The notes: generated by a model not told the origin, from the letters alone. 64,000 nucleotides of DNA from Favolaschia claudopus (GCA_037176885.1 JAWWNJ010000176.1:62001-126000); one strand, 5' to 3'. Positions 10,270 to 20,520 are shown, numbered from the stretch's first letter. Numbers and translations are program-made.

Positions 10270-13200
10270 TCACCCCCCCCTTGGAATGCGGCGCCTCGAC
10301 GCATAGATCGCACCTGAGCTGGAGTGGACGAGCGGTCACGGAAGGGAAGGGAATCAAAGGCAGCGACAGCAATGGAGCGAGGTTTGGAAGGGTATTTGCG
10401 GTAAAAGGCAGCGACAGCGTCCGGGGCAAAGACATTAGAGTGCTTCACCCATTGGTCATGGGATGGGTCATAACCCTTCCAGCGAACAAAGTACCATAGG
10501 CTGCCATAGCGGATCTTGGCATCCAGTATCTCCTCGACCTCCCATTGCTTGTCGCCAGGAACGTCAAGGACTGGTGGTGGCTCTTCGTGTCTTGGGCGAG
10601 TGGGGAATGGATCGGCTTGCACAAGCTCAAGTTTCACGACGGGGAAGACAGGGTGGAGGGCAGAGTACCGGGGCGGCAGCTCCAGTTTGAAGGCACCATT
10701 ACCAACGACCCTCAGAACCTTGAAGGGGCCAATACGCCGGTGAGAGAATTTCACTGAAGGGCGGGTGGTGCGGATGTCTGAGGCATCGACCCACACCCGG
10801 TCACCAACCTTGATGTCTGGAGCTGGCGTCCGCCGGCGGTCATAGTACTGCTTGTACTCTGCTTTGGCCTTGACAAGTGCTGCCTTCGCCTCGGAAACCC
10901 CTGACGCAATCCGGTCGTGAAACTCGTTCACAGCTTCCAACCTAGAACGTGCAGCATGGGGCTCAAAGCCCATCCGTGGAAGCCGACCAGTGTCCGTCAT
11001 GAACGGTACCTGCTGTGTGGAGGAGTGCATGTGGTTGTTGTACGCAAACTCCGCTGCAGGTAGCAGCTCATCCCAGTCGTCCTGCTTGTAATTGGTGAAG
11101 AGCCGGACGTACTGCTCGAGTTCCTGGTTAACACGCTCTGTTTGGCCATCGGTCTGCGGGTGGTAGGCCGTGGAAGTGGCTGGGGTGACCCCAACGAGGC
11201 GCCAAAGCTCGCGCGTGAACTCTGCGATGAACTGGGTGCCACGATCCGAGATGTACTTCTCCGGCAGGCCATGGTGGCGCCAGACGTTCTGGTAGTACAG
11301 CCGAGCAGCACCAACCGCGTCGATGGTGGTGTGACACTCCATGAAGTGTGCTCTCTTCCCAAGGGCACAGACAACGACCATGACTGCATCGTATCCATGG
11401 GCCTCGGGAAGCTCGACGATGAAGTCGACCGACACAGTGTGCCAGCGCTCTTCTGGGATCTCTGTAGGGTGGAGCTCACCAATCGGCAGTCGACGAAGCG
11501 CCTTGGTGCGGCAGCACAAGTCACAAGTCGCGACATACCGACCGACATGGCGCGACAGTTGGGGCCACCAGTAGTTCCGAGACACGAGCTCCAGGGTCTT
11601 GAAACGACCGGCATGGCCTGCAACACGCGTGTCATGGTGCTGCTCCAGGATGCGTCGGCGGAGGTCCTTGTCTCGGGGGACGACAATCTTCCCCCGGAAG
11701 TAAAGGAGTCCACCTTCAATACGCCATTCCGAAGACCGGGCAGACCGCACACCTCGGGCCTTGAGGAGTTCCTTCGCAGTCAGGGCGATCGGCTCTTCAA
11801 GGTCGGGTTCTCCGGCAAGCGCATCACGAATGTCGCGCAGGAGGGGAGCCTCAGGGCCGGCAATAACCAGGGCTTCGGTGGCCCGAACATGGAACAGCTC
11901 GGGTCGAAGAAGGGTAACGTCCTGGTTATCGTCCTGCACTCCATGGTCCGGTCTCCGAGAAAGCGCGTCGGGGCGACCCATGAGGCGACCCGGTTGGTGG
12001 TGCAGCGAGAAGTCGAAACGGGAGAGGTAGAGAGACCACCGAGCTTGGCGACGGTTGAGCTTCTGGGCCTTCCAGAAATATTCCAGGTTTTTGTGGTCCG
12101 TCCAGATCTCAACCGGGTGCTGCGCGCCCTCCAGGAAGTGGCGCCACTCCTCAAGGGCTCGCACAATCGCAAGCATCTCCTTGTCGTGAATCTCGTAATT
12201 CCGCTGCACCTCGTTCAGGCTCTTAGAGTAGAACGCAACCGGATGCCACTTGCCATCGTCACCCTGCTGGGAGAGGACGGCACCGGTGGCATAGTCAGAG
12301 CTGTCAGCCTCGAGCCGGTATGGGCGCTCTGGGTTCGGAAGAACCAGAACGGGGTCCCGAGTCACCCGCCGCTTGAGCTCATCAAAGGCAGCTTGCTCTT
12401 CGGGCCCCCAGGTCCAGGCAATGCCCTTCTTGGTGAGTCTGAAGAGGGCTTGAGCAACGTCTGAGAAGCCCGCAATGAACCGGCGGTAGAAGTTTGTGAA
12501 GCCAAGGAACTGCTGCACATCCTTCTTATTCTCAGGCGCTGGCCAAGCTGCCACTCCTGCAACCTTTACAGGGTCCATCTCGACGTGGGTGTGGGAAATA
12601 ATCACGCCAAGGTACTCGATAGAGGTTCGCTCAAACTCACACTTCTCGGCTCGAAGGTAAAGTTTGTTTGCGCGAAGCCTCCGCAGGACCTCTCGGACGA
12701 TCTCTCGATGCCGACGGATGTCTGAGTGGGCAATGAGAATATCGTCGAGGTAGACCATGACGTCGCCAGAGAGGATAAGATCCTGGAAGATGTCGTTCAT
12801 CATGGTCTGAAAGGTTGCAGGGGAGTTGGTCAGACCGAAGTACATGACCAGCGGCTCAAACAGTCCCCGGTTGGTCCGGAATGCTGCCTTCCACTCGTCG
12901 CCTTCACGGATTCGAACGTTGTTAAAGCCCCACCGGACATCGAGCTTTGTGAAATACCGAGCTCCCCTGAGTCGGTTGATGAGGTCGTTGATCAAGGGGA
13001 GCGGGTAGCGATTCTTCACGGTCATAGCGTTTAGAGCTCGATAGTCCTGTACGAACCTAAGTCCGCCGTCCTTCTTCTTGACGAAGAAGACGGGTGAGGC
13101 CATAGGTGATTTCGACGGTCGAATCCGGCCAGTGCCAAGTCCCTCCTCGATGAAGGCATCAAGCTCCTTCTGTTCGAGAGGCGAGATTGGGTAGACCTTG

Positions 13201-13487
13201 CAGTTCGTGGGTTTAGAGTCCGGCACGAGCTCAATGGCATGGTCCCAGGATCGGCGTTCAGGCAGCGAGTCAAAGGACTCCTTGTTGAAAACATCGTCAA
13301 ACTCTCGGGCCCATTCGGGGACGTCCGAGCGCGCCGGGGCTGAGTTTTTGGCGTAAGCCTCAGCCAGGCGCTGGGAGACGGTGCTTCCAGCACGGATATC
13401 CTCAGAAGGCAGGAACTGGGTGTAGAACACCCGGTCTCCCGGCTCAAGGGGGTCATCCACTTCATCCGCATCATCCACTTCATCCAC
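10056..13487 (-). CDS. Chromo-A Pol: RT, RNase H, integrase, chromodomain
   Basis: The 1143-codon open segment is the main part of a gypsy polyprotein. RT lies at roughly residues 110-300, with [19 protein letters not shown] and the catalytic VYLDD near 247. RNase H follows ([12 protein letters not shown] near 395, TDHKNLEYF later). Integrase has an HHCC zinc finger ([11 protein letters not shown] to CDLCCRTKA), then the three acidic residues in [15 protein letters not shown] and NQELEQY (about 690, 748, 790). A GPF-type module follows, and a chromodomain ([24 protein letters not shown]) near 985-1040. The first 70 residues are acidic (DDADEVDD). The annotated start is only where the frame opens, because the 332-bp duplication cuts the link to protease. 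The frame runs on through the polypurine tract and 214 nt into the LTR. Confidence 0.95.
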   Translation of the reverse strand: MDEVDDADEVDDPLEPGDRVFYTQFLPSEDIRAGSTVSQRLAEAYAKNSAPARSDVPEWAREFDDVFNKESFDSLPERRSWDHAIELVPDSKPTNCKVYPISPLEQKELDAFIEEGLGTGRIRPSKSPMASPVFFVKKKDGGLRFVQDYRALNAMTVKNRYPLPLINDLINRLRGARYFTKLDVRWGFNNVRIREGDEWKAAFRTNRGLFEPLVMYFGLTNSPATFQTMMNDIFQDLILSGDVMVYLDDILIAHSDIRRHREIVREVLRRLRANKLYLRAEKCEFERTSIEYLGVIISHTHVEMDPVKVAGVAAWPAPENKKDVQQFLGFTNFYRRFIAGFSDVAQALFRLTKKGIAWTWGPEEQAAFDELKRRVTRDPVLVLPNPERPYRLEADSSDYATGAVLSQQGDDGKWHPVAFYSKSLNEVQRNYEIHDKEMLAIVRALEEWRHFLEGAQHPVEIWTDHKNLEYFWKAQKLNRRQARWSLYLSRFDFSLHHQPGRLMGRPDALSRRPDHGVQDDNQDVTLLRPELFHVRATEALVIAGPEAPLLRDIRDALAGEPDLEEPIALTAKELLKARGVRSARSSEWRIEGGLLYFRGKIVVPRDKDLRRRILEQHHDTRVAGHAGRFKTLELVSRNYWWPQLSRHVGRYVATCDLCCRTKALRRLPIGELHPTEIPEERWHTVSVDFIVELPEAHGYDAVMVVVCALGKRAHFMECHTTIDAVGAARLYYQNVWRHHGLPEKYISDRGTQFIAEFTRELWRLVGVTPATSTAYHPQTDGQTERVNQELEQYVRLFTNYKQDDWDELLPAAEFAYNNHMHSSTQQVPFMTDTGRLPRMGFEPHAARSRLEAVNEFHDRIASGVSEAKAALVKAKAEYKQYYDRRRTPAPDIKVGDRVWVDASDIRTTRPSVKFSHRRIGPFKVLRVVGNGAFKLELPPRYSALHPVFPVVKLELVQADPFPTRPRHEEPPPVLDVPGDKQWEVEEILDAKIRYGSLWYFVRWKGYDPSHDQWVKHSNVFAPDAVAAFYRKYPSKPRSIAVAAFDSLPFRDRSSTPAQVRSMRRGAAFQGGGDVRGTPVLHSMMQRDLGISAQVPLHHCGAPSNYDIVGLGSCAPSSPTTSSRWDLACDRARDYCRLTRSCGN
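10270..10282 (-). promoter_or_regulatory. Polypurine tract of Chromo-A
   Basis: Reading on the minus strand, AAGGGGGGGGTGA abuts the 3' LTR. This is the expected position for the primer of plus-strand DNA synthesis. It lies inside the open pol frame. Confidence 0.85.
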
Positions 13488-13954
13488 ATCATCCTCGTCA
13501 TCATCCTCGTAGTCCGGGAACAGCTCTGGCAGGTCATCGTATTCATCTTCGCCTAAGTCTATGGCGCAGATGGATGGAAGGGGACCAAGTCGGAGCTGCC
13601 GGAGGATCTCTGCGGCCAGGCAACATCGTCAAACTCTCGGGCCCATTCGGGGACGTCCGAGCGCGCCGGGGCTGAGTTTTTGGCGTAAGCTTCAGCCAGG
13701 CGCTGGGAGACGGTGCTTCCAGCACGGATATCCTCAGAAGGCAGGAACTGGGTGTAGAACACCCGGTCTCCCGGCTCAAGGGGGTCATCCACTTCATCCG
13801 CATCATCCACTTCATCCACATCATCCTCGTCATCATCCTCGTAGTCCGGGAACAGCTCTGGCAGGTCATCGTATTCATCTTCGCCTAAGTCTATGGCGCA
13901 GATGGATGGAAGGGGACCAAGTCGGAGCTGCCGGAGGATCTCTGCGGCCAGGCG
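13291..13954 (-). repeat. 332-bp direct tandem duplication inside pol
   Basis: 13291-13622 and 13623-13954 are near-identical copies (I saw only a C/T difference, GTAAGCCTC versus GTAAGCTTC). They cover the acidic linker between protease and RT. Since 332 is not a multiple of 3, the second copy shifts the frame. Upstream protein ends shortly after EWAREFDDV and RT is left without its natural start. No target-site hallmark is seen, so this looks like slippage or unequal exchange. Confidence 0.95.
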
Positions 13955-14440
13955 GGACTCTCGGCGTGCAGCACGAGCCTCCAGGCGAATCTCAGTGCGG
14001 CATGTAGAGCACTCGCTGGGGCACCTGCTCATCTTGACCTCTCGGGTGTCCCAGTCGATCTCCGGGTTATGCTTCCGGAGCCAGGAGTAGCCGAGGATGA
14101 GCTTCTGCTTCCCAAGACGGGTAACAGCGAGCTGCATGCGCTCAGAGTGACCACGATACTGCAGCACAACGTCAGCCACCTCGCGGATTGCACCAGCCTC
14201 ATTTGGCGAGCCATCCACATTGAAAACTGGAATGGGCTGTGCAAGGCGGCGGAGGGGGAGGCCGGACTTAGCTGCAAACTCAGAGTCAATGAAGTCTGAG
14301 GTGGCACCACAGTCAACGAGACCTTCAAGAGAAAGCTTGGTGGCGTCCTGGACTGCCTGAATCTCAAGGGGGAGATGCAGGGAGTTGGCACCGGGTGCAG
14401 CAGCAACAGTACAGTGCCAACCGCCACCTTTTCGGCACAC
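13559..14440 (-). CDS. Chromo-A protease region of Pol
   Basis: This 293-codon open segment carries a retropepsin-like domain. [20 protein letters not shown] holds the active-site Asp in a DCGA variant of the usual D(S/T)G, and [18 protein letters not shown] is the conserved second half. After it come an Arg-rich helix (about 190 residues in) and the acidic linker. The last 20 or so residues are read out of frame because of the duplication. The frame opens at a stop at 14465-14467 and has no ATG, so expression probably depended on frameshifting, re-initiation or splicing from gag. Confidence 0.85.
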   Translation of the reverse strand: MCRKGGGWHCTVAAAPGANSLHLPLEIQAVQDATKLSLEGLVDCGATSDFIDSEFAAKSGLPLRRLAQPIPVFNVDGSPNEAGAIREVADVVLQYRGHSERMQLAVTRLGKQKLILGYSWLRKHNPEIDWDTREVKMSRCPSECSTCRTEIRLEARAARRESRLAAEILRQLRLGPLPSICAIDLGEDEYDDLPELFPDYEDDDEDDVDEVDDADEVDDPLEPGDRVFYTQFLPSEDIRAGSTVSQRLAEAYAKNSAPARSDVPEWAREFDDVAWPQRSSGSSDLVPFHPSAP

Positions 14441-14714
14441 GTGCCGTGAGCGATCGGCTGAGAATTAGAGCTCAAAACCAAATTTTTGGAAGGAAACCGA
14501 TGAAAAGAATGTGATTCACGTTAAGACCTCATTTTCTTACGTAATCGGTCATTTTTTTCGGCTGTTGAACCAAAATTTCCTACATTTTTTGCCCTTTTCT
14601 CTGCTCCTGGCGGTCTAAACCTTGATCTACTTACCGTGAAAGCACAAGAAATAGACATTCTGCCTCGGTCCGAGGCTCTATGCACCGGTAAACAGTGTGT
14701 GGCTGTGCAATCGG
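14441..14714 (-). other. Gag-pol spacer with possible intron
   Basis: All three minus-strand frames contain stops here. A GTAAGT (14629-14634) and a pyrimidine-rich AATTCTCAG (ending 14458) would delimit a 177-nt intron whose removal leads into the protease frame. This is suggestive only. Similar AAAAAAATGACCGATT words occur twice (near 14550 and 14710), hinting at a small internal duplication. Confidence 0.3.
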
Positions 14715-15079
14715 TCATTTTTTTGGGTCCGAAAACTGAAATTTGATGCTACAGCTTAGCCGTTTACAAGCCTGATAGCTGCAATCGAACTGAGTCGTTT
14801 GCCGCAGTTTCCGAGGAAATCGGCCTTTTTTTGCGGCCCGAGAAATGATTACAAAATTTGACTTTCCCACACCCTCATATGGTAGTCGAGAGGTGATGAG
14901 TGGCACTGTATAGCGCTGAGGAAGTCTACGTTCCCAAGGCTTTCGCCGGATGCGTGGGGAACGGAGGGGAGCAGGGGGTACGTCTTTCATTTTGGCAGGT
15001 TCAACAGATGTAACATTGGCAGACTCATCATACAAACATGCGAAACGATTAGGAGACGCGATCGAGGGTGTACCGCTCA
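14715..15079 (-). CDS. Chromo-A gag-pol linker frame
   Basis: This open frame overlaps the gag stop in a GTGA arrangement (gag TGA at 15077-15079, next frame opening at 15080). It encodes ASPNRFACLYDES, resembling the short conserved linker I associate with the Gag-Pol boundary in fungal gypsy elements, then a basic RSPRIRRKPWERR stretch. There is no ATG at its head. Its end near 14715 lies in a different frame from protease. It could be the N-terminal tip of Pol made by frameshift or stop-start coupling, or a decayed connector. Confidence 0.45.
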
Positions 15080-16204
15080 CTCGTCGCGTGGGAGAAAACC
15101 CTGCTCTTCCTCGGTGGCTACAGACTCCGGCTCAGGCAGCGAGTCGGTGGTGGCAACCCGAGCCACTAGTTCGGAGAGGAGCTCGGACCCAAGCTGACGA
15201 ATGACCTCGTCAAGCACATCAGCAGCTCGGACGTCAGCCGGGGTGGGGCAATCCCGGGCCAGGTGTGGACCGCCGCATCGGTAGCAGCCGCGGGGAGGTC
15301 CTCTCCCGGAGCGCGTGCGATCAACATCCATGGGGACTACCTGTGGAGGAGCAGGAGCTGGCATGGCCCGAGGAAGAGGCGCAGGGACAACAGGGAAGAC
15401 ACCTGCTGGACGTGAGCGGGCGGCTGGCGGAGCTGAGGGGGCTTTCGGGAGAAGCCCAGCAGCACGAGCCCGCACGTGCGATTCGTACTGGCGGTACGCT
15501 CGGGTCCGCCAAGCCATGTAGTCGCGGAGGTCTGGGGGGTCGATGGACGAGGTGATGGCCGCATTGATGGCAGGGTCAAGGCCAGAGCGGAACTTGGTGA
15601 CCTTGACCAACGCGTCAGCAAACCCAGCAAGGTCAAAGAGGTCTTCAAAGTCATCAGTGTACTTGAAGACATCCCGGGAGCCCATATAGTATGCCCTAGA
15701 CTCGAGTTTGTGTAGGGCGTGGTCCTGCTCGTTCTCCTCGACAAAGCGCGAGCAGAACTCCTTGGTGAAGGTGTCCCAGGTGAGGAAGGGGAAAGGAGTT
15801 TTGATAGACATGCGCTCAGCCCATTTTTGCGCAGAGTCTTTGGACATAAAGGACATGGTGAAACGCACTGCCTTTTCCTCAGACATCTCGCCGCCTTCGA
15901 CAAACGCCTCTGGAACCAGTCGGATGTAAGTCCGAGCTGAGTGAAGGAAGGCCCGGCCAGCCGAGCGGTCGCCGTCAAAGACGAAAGGGGGGTTCGGTCG
16001 AAGGACCGTTTTTGCTGCCGGTGTGAGGTTGGCAAAGAGTCCTGGACTCTCGGCCGGAGGCTCTGGAGGAGCGGCAGGGGTCGGAGCAGTAGTAGTGTGA
16101 GGATTGGCAGCGGTTTGAAAGAGCTCGACCAAACGGTCAACAGTCCTCTCGAGCCTATCCATCCGCTCAGCGGCGGCTGCAGCAGCGGTGGCAGAGTCGG
16201 TCAT
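15077..16204 (-). CDS. Chromo-A Gag
   Basis: The 375-residue Gag starts at ATG 16204. An Ala-rich coiled-coil-like N-terminus (MDRLERTVDRLVELF) is followed by a Pro-rich spacer. The retrotransposon gag domain comes next (AGRAFLHSARTYIRL, KWAERMSIKTPFPFLTWDTF, FCSRFVEENEQDHALHKLES). Near residue 310 there is one zinc knuckle, CYRCGGPHLARDC. Its spacing is CX2CX3HX4C, one residue shorter than the usual CX2CX4HX4C. The C-terminus is acidic. It forms the virus-like particle and binds the element RNA. No stop or frameshift is seen within it. Confidence 0.9.
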   Translation of the reverse strand: MTDSATAAAAAAERMDRLERTVDRLVELFQTAANPHTTTAPTPAAPPEPPAESPGLFANLTPAAKTVLRPNPPFVFDGDRSAGRAFLHSARTYIRLVPEAFVEGGEMSEEKAVRFTMSFMSKDSAQKWAERMSIKTPFPFLTWDTFTKEFCSRFVEENEQDHALHKLESRAYYMGSRDVFKYTDDFEDLFDLAGFADALVKVTKFRSGLDPAINAAITSSIDPPDLRDYMAWRTRAYRQYESHVRARAAGLLPKAPSAPPAARSRPAGVFPVVPAPLPRAMPAPAPPQVVPMDVDRTRSGRGPPRGCYRCGGPHLARDCPTPADVRAADVLDEVIRQLGSELLSELVARVATTDSLPEPESVATEEEQGFLPRDE

Positions 16205-16347
16205 GGTAGGTTCTAGAGAGGGGGAGGAGGGGGCAAGATTCGCAGTTTGCGCGTCCGAGACAGCAGAGGAGGAGTCCGACGAAGCGTCTGAAAAATCGCC
16301 AAAGCGCGCAATCTTGACCAGTTAATCCCTTGGAGCCTTTCTTCTGC

Positions 16348-16730
16348 TGTAAGGGCAACCTTTAGGACCCGAGATGTCTCGAGGGTCTAGCGAGGGAGAA
16401 TCCAAAGTTAATTAAAGACGCTACTAGGAATACATTACAGCGCACCTAGCGAGGGAGAATCCAAAGAGAAGAAAGGCTAAGGATTCCCACGCTAGGTGTG
16501 GCAAACATATACTAACTAGTTCCCACAGGGCCGGGTCAACCGGCAATAGTCTCTAGCCCGGTCACAAGCTAAGTCCCACCTTGATGACGTAGTTGGACTG
16601 GAGGGTGCGCAAGATCCCAGTCCAACTATGTCATAGTTTGATGGAGCTCCACAATGATGTAATGGGACTTGGGCATTTCTTGCCCAAGTCCCTTTGCATC
16701 ATGCTGTGCAGAACAGGGGTTCCCCTGACA
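16348..16730 (-). repeat. 5' LTR of Chromo-A
   Basis: Same termini as 9888-10269. It follows the gag leader (16205-16347) and is bordered on the right by the GTTTG duplication. It should hold the promoter. Confidence 0.95.
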
Positions 16731-16735
16731 GTTTG

Positions 16736-17345
16736 GTGAAAACATGACCAAAATAAACAGATACACAATCCAGATGAATGTGGAAGTAATTACAGGCCGT
16801 CAGGCAAAAGGAGGGGGGTCTGGGGGGAACGTTTTCCCCCCAGCGAAGCATTGATCAAAAAAATCGACGCGGGGAAGCCGTGGGAAGTCACGGTCACAGT
16901 GTGACACTTCCCCGCGTCTGTTTAACTTCCGGCTGGAAGGGGTACAGCTGAGGAAGCGACAAGAGGGAGCTTCCTCCTACAGGAGCGACATTTGGAGCTC
17001 CATACCTGTTACTCTCTCCCCTTTGCACAGAGAGTACAGTAGGAGCGTAGCGACTACTGGCCACACTCTGCGGGTCAGTGGACTGCTGCAGGATTGGACA
17101 GCTGAGAGGATGTACAAGCCTAAGCACTGACCAGTACAATATCAAGGAGTGGCGGGACAGGATACGTCTGCCTACTCCTTGAGGTCATGCTGAAGACTTG
17201 GGCATCTGGGCAGCAGTGTACAAGGCAAACTTCGCGCCGGGTCGTCGCAAAGCGTGAAGCGGGCTGTGTCTTTTTTCCCTTCGAGGTTTGCTCTGCGCTC
17301 TCTGCTTTGGATGTGTCGGGTCGCCACATTCTGAAGTGGGGCTGA
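16736..17345 (+). other. Unassigned; right end resembles chromovirus 3' internal sequence
   Basis: A hairpin-rich block at about 16800-16925 (CCGTGGGAAGTCACGG, GTGACACTTCC) shares words with 9320-9370. The last 40 bases (GGGTCGCCACATTC, then AAGTGGGGCTGA) match the sequence that precedes the 3' LTR of Chromo-A read on its own strand, including a short polypurine tract. This is probably the decayed tail of a second chromovirus in plus orientation. No protein is readable. Confidence 0.45.
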
Positions 17346-18232
17346 TGTCAGGGGAACCCCCCGCTTCTCCAACCCGCTCCGCTATTCCTTGCATCACTCC
17401 AGCCTTCTTGGGAACACTACTCCCTCCAGACTTCCGCCTTCGTCACATCTTCCTCCTTCCGACCCCCCGTTCCCTGTGCATGGCCTATTGCCGTAAAGGC
17501 CCATGCCACATGCTGTCTTTACGTACAGACTCCTGTCGACCCTGCGCTCCTACAGCTAGTGCTCAGCGCAACCCGGTTCCCGACTGGTCTTCCGGTCAGA
17601 CTTCTAGCCCTCCGAGAGCTCTGGTCGTCCGGACCTCCGGCCTTCTGGCTCCGGTCCCCCGGTCCCCGGCCCGGCATCCCACGCTCCCCCGGAACTGGGC
17701 CAAGCCCCAGCGGTTCTGTCACCCAAGCCTCGATGCTCCCGCTGTCTCGCCCTGGCTCTAGCGCCCTTCCCGGGTTCCCTGGGCTCTATTCCTCCGGTTC
17801 CCCGACCCTCCGGGCCCCGAGCTCCGGCCCTCCGGACTCCGGCTTCGGTTTCCCATGCTCCCCGGACCACAGGGTATCTCCGGGCCTTCGTCGGTCTACG
17901 ATCTCTACCAGTATTGTGATCCCCCCTCTTCTGGGCATATCCCTGGCTCCCTGCTACTGTTGGATCATCTGATCATTGATATCACATCATAGATGCTGTG
18001 CTACTACATAGTTCCCACACCCCGTGAGAAGTCACGCGTCACGCGCCCTTTTACTGTGACGCCTGGGCATGGAGACTCCTTACTCTGTTCTTTAAGGATT
18101 CTCCCTCTGCCCAGGTGAGTAGACACTCTTCCTCTTGTTGTAGCTAGCCCTCTAAGGATTCTCCCTCTGCCCAGTGCTTGTTGGACTCTTGAGTACCTCG
18201 GGCCTCAGGCCCTGGCAGCTGTTGCCCTTACA
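17346..18232 (+). repeat. Chromovirus LTR, longer relative of the Chromo-A LTR
   Basis: It begins TGTCAGGGGAACCCC and ends GTTGCCCTTACA, which are the Chromo-A LTR ends on its coding strand. It also has TAGTTCCCACA and two GGATTCTCCCTCTGCCCAG blocks, paralleling GGATTCTCCCTCGCTAG in Chromo-A. At 887 bp it is more than twice as long; the extra part (about 17400-17950) is C-rich with repeated CTCCGG words. A polypurine-like tract precedes it, so it is probably a 3' LTR. It is directly followed by copia sequence. No target duplication could be checked. Confidence 0.6.
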
Positions 18233-19052
18233 ATCCACTTTCAAAAGTGCGTCTTTGTGGGATATCCCACGCAACACAAGGGATGGCTCTTCTACAATCC
18301 AGAGACACGCAAAATTGTTGTCTCTGAGCGCGCAGTCTTTGATGAGCGCTATTACCCTGAGAACAAACCAACTCTTCTTAAACTCTGTCCTAATAGTCCA
18401 TCCTCTGAATTCGTTGATTTTCCTCCAGTTGTGCAGGAGTTGCACAATGACGGGAGAGACGATGATGAGGATGATGACTTTGGTGTTTATCATGCACCTC
18501 CTGCTCCACCTCCCAAACCCCCAAATCCAAATCCTCCTTCCAATCACACTTCTCGTTCACCTTCACCCGCTCCACCTCCTCCCAATGACCCTCCTCAGCA
18601 GCAATCACCACCTCCTTCTCCTCTTGGAATTGCTGCACGTCGGCGTTATCATGGTCAAACCACTGAACACAAACCTGCTGCTGAGTGGTGGAAAGTTAAT
18701 CAACCTCCTGCGCCAGTTGAGCCCGCTCCTGCTGATCCGCCTGTTGCGCCAGCAGAGCCGGCTCCTGCTCAAGAGGATGAGGAGAGTGATGATGAGTTGC
18801 TTCTCAAAGCGCTTATTGTTGCTCACGAAGGCGATCCTTTGAGCCCTTACCTCCAAGCGCTTAATGCTGCTCATGTGCATTCTGCAGAGTCTGCTCTGCA
18901 TTCTGGCGAGCCACGCTCTTACCATGAAGCGCTTAAGCGTGAGGATGCTCATTTGTGGAAGGAAGCTGCTCTTGCTGAGATTAATGCTCTGCTTGAGAAT
19001 TGCACCTGGGAAGTTGTGAATGCACCCCATGGCGTTAAGCCAGTTCGTTTCC
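18233..19052 (+). pseudogene. Ty1/copia Pol fragment (integrase C-end to RT start)
   Basis: The frame opens in the LTR junction with FQKCVFVGYPTQHKGWLFYN and KIVVSERAVFDERYY, the classic copia integrase C-terminal signature. A Pro-rich linker (PPAPPPKPPNPNPP) follows. Next is the region just before copia RT (YHEALKREDAHLWKEAALAE, CTWEVVNAPHGVKPV). It breaks where the RT core should begin (a VFRV-like motif) and joins copia gag in the opposite orientation. Neither end is a natural element boundary, so this is a rearranged fragment. Codon use is open throughout, so decay is modest. Confidence 0.85.
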
Positions 19053-19435
19053 GGGTCTTTGTTGGTATAGGCAAGTTCGACTTTGGTGGCATCCAGATCA
19101 TCAGGGGATTGCTCAAAGGGCGCTTTAAGGATAGCAAAGCGCCCTTCATCAGGGAGAGCCATAAGGAGGACCATAGCATGCAACTCTGCATCTGCATTGT
19201 CGAGAGTGAAGTCCTTGGTGCGAGACTCTTTGAGCGCTCTCATGGCAGTAGCAGTGCGACCAACCAGAGAGACTAAGCTCTCACCCTCACCAAGACGAAT
19301 GCAGGTGAGAGTGCGGTAGGCAGTGAAACTAGCGCCTGCCTTTCTAGGGGAAAAGCGCTGCTCCAAAGCTGTCCAAAGAGCGCAAGGATCATCCTCATGT
19401 TCCTTAAGGATGGGAAGCCTCTCATCATGAGTCAT
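19053..19435 (-). pseudogene. Ty1/copia Gag fragment
   Basis: From ATG 19435 on the minus strand: MTHDERLPILKEHEDDPCAL, then WTALEQRFSPRKAGASFTAY, LTCIRLGEGESLVSLVGR and FAILKAPFEQSPDDLDATKV. This is the UBN2/gag-polypeptide-of-copia pattern. It runs head-on into the plus-strand copia pol fragment at about 19053, losing the Gag C-terminus and zinc knuckle. The leader between the ATG and the LTR at 19601 is 165 bp. Confidence 0.8.
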
Positions 19436-19641
19436 GGCAGAGAGAGAATATGGGGGGATATAGGGAATGGAAAATGCGCAGGAAAGATGTGATAAGCTAG
19501 AACCACCTGCACAAACAGATGGCGCCCTCAGGAGTGTGTGTGTGAGAAGAGGCAACTAATGTAGGTATGTGTATGTAACTGATGCTAAAGAACACCCAGT
19601 TGTAAGGCACTTAGGCCCCAACCCCAGACTCAACAGGATTG

Positions 19642-19739
19642 ACTACCGTTTGTTTTCTGGTGGATCAAAGACTACCTCTCAAAGAGGATACACTACCGTT
19701 TGTTTTCTGGTGGATCAAAGACTACCTCTCAAAGAGGAT
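19642..19739 (+). repeat. 50-bp tandem repeat, two copies
   Basis: ACTACCGTTTGTTTTCTGG starts at 19642 and again at 19692 with an essentially perfect 48-bp match. Confidence 0.95.
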
Positions 19740-20067
19740 TTGTCCCAACAGTTGGTGTTCCTAACTACAAGACTTAAACACACACACTATAAGGGCAAAG
19801 AGAGTGAAGAGCGCAGAGGGATGAGATCTCAGGATGATAAACTCAGGAGATGTTCAAAGGCTGGGGCCCATAACCTGTTGAACAGGCAAGCACAGAGGTC
19901 TGAAGTCAACAGTGAGAACTCTAGTAGATTGCAATGTACTTGCCTGAAGTCAACAGTGAGAACTGAGGACTCCAGGCACTAGCTAGGCTGTATATATAGG
20001 TACAGGAACAAAGGGAATGCTACATATGGTAGACAAAGGGAAGACCTAATTGGGCACAAAGGAACTA

Positions 20068-20479
20068 TGGTGCGCGTCACTTAGTCACCGCCTCTCCGTG
20101 ACAACGCTAACTGTGACCCCAGTTTTTGCCCTAATTTTTATTCCTCTTGCAAAACGACTCCTTTTCAACAGAGGAACAACTTCCCAAGAGGGATTTCCAA
20201 AATTTAAATAATTGAAGGAGCTATAAATTTTCACCCCACCCAATTTGGCACTATACACCAATTTCGATCTTGCTGGCCTCCAGAACTCTCGATACGAGGG
20301 ATATCAAACACCGCTCTTATGCCAAACCCAAATCGCACCAGTAGGTGCATCAAAAGTCCACTCAAAAAGTCCCCAAATTGGTTCAAATCCAGGCTTCAAT
20401 AGGGTGTTTTGAAAAAATTTCGGCCTCCGGCCCATTTGGCAGCAGTGCAAAGGAGGCGGTGACTAAGTGACGCGCACCA
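20068..20479. mobile_element. 412-bp TIR element, TA-flanked
   Basis: The left end TGGTGCGCGTCACTTAGTCA (running on through CCGCCTC) is the exact inverse of the right end. TA lies on each side (20066-20067, 20480-20481). There is no open frame of note. The outer TATGGTGCGCG word is shared with the element at 45221-46196. Confidence 0.9.
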
Positions 20480-20520
20480 TACCTGGGAACAAGGGGATTA
20501 CCATAAAGAGAACAAAGGAC

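Larger units (their letters stand above)
9888..16730 (-). mobile_element. Complete Ty3/gypsy chromovirus, Chromo-A
   Basis: The 6.84 kb element is bounded by direct LTRs (382 and 383 bp) and a perfect 5-bp target duplication, GTTTG (9883-9887 and 16731-16735). On the minus strand it reads 5' LTR (16348-16730), gag (15077-16204), a gag-pol linker, protease, RT, RNase H, integrase and chromodomain, a polypurine tract (10270-10282), and 3' LTR (9888-10269). The LTRs differ by eye at one substitution plus one short cluster (AGAAAT versus TTTCTT), so the insertion is recent. It is nevertheless disabled by a 332-bp out-of-phase tandem duplication in pol. No primer-binding site matching a tRNA that I can recognise follows the 5' LTR. 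Confidence 0.95.

Noticed and set aside
11142..12464. 440-codon plus-strand open frame
   Set aside because: It is antisense to the RT-integrase region of Chromo-A and has no domain of its own; a shadow of the high-GC coding strand.
17958..18232. A separate 275-bp LTR beginning TGTTGGATC
   Set aside because: The TGTCAGGGG start at 17346 and the TTCTCCCTC blocks fit one longer chromovirus LTR better; TGTTGG here is probably chance.
18605..19555. Long minus-strand open frame extending past copia Gag
   Set aside because: Only 19053-19435 matches Gag; the rest is antisense of the copia pol fragment.
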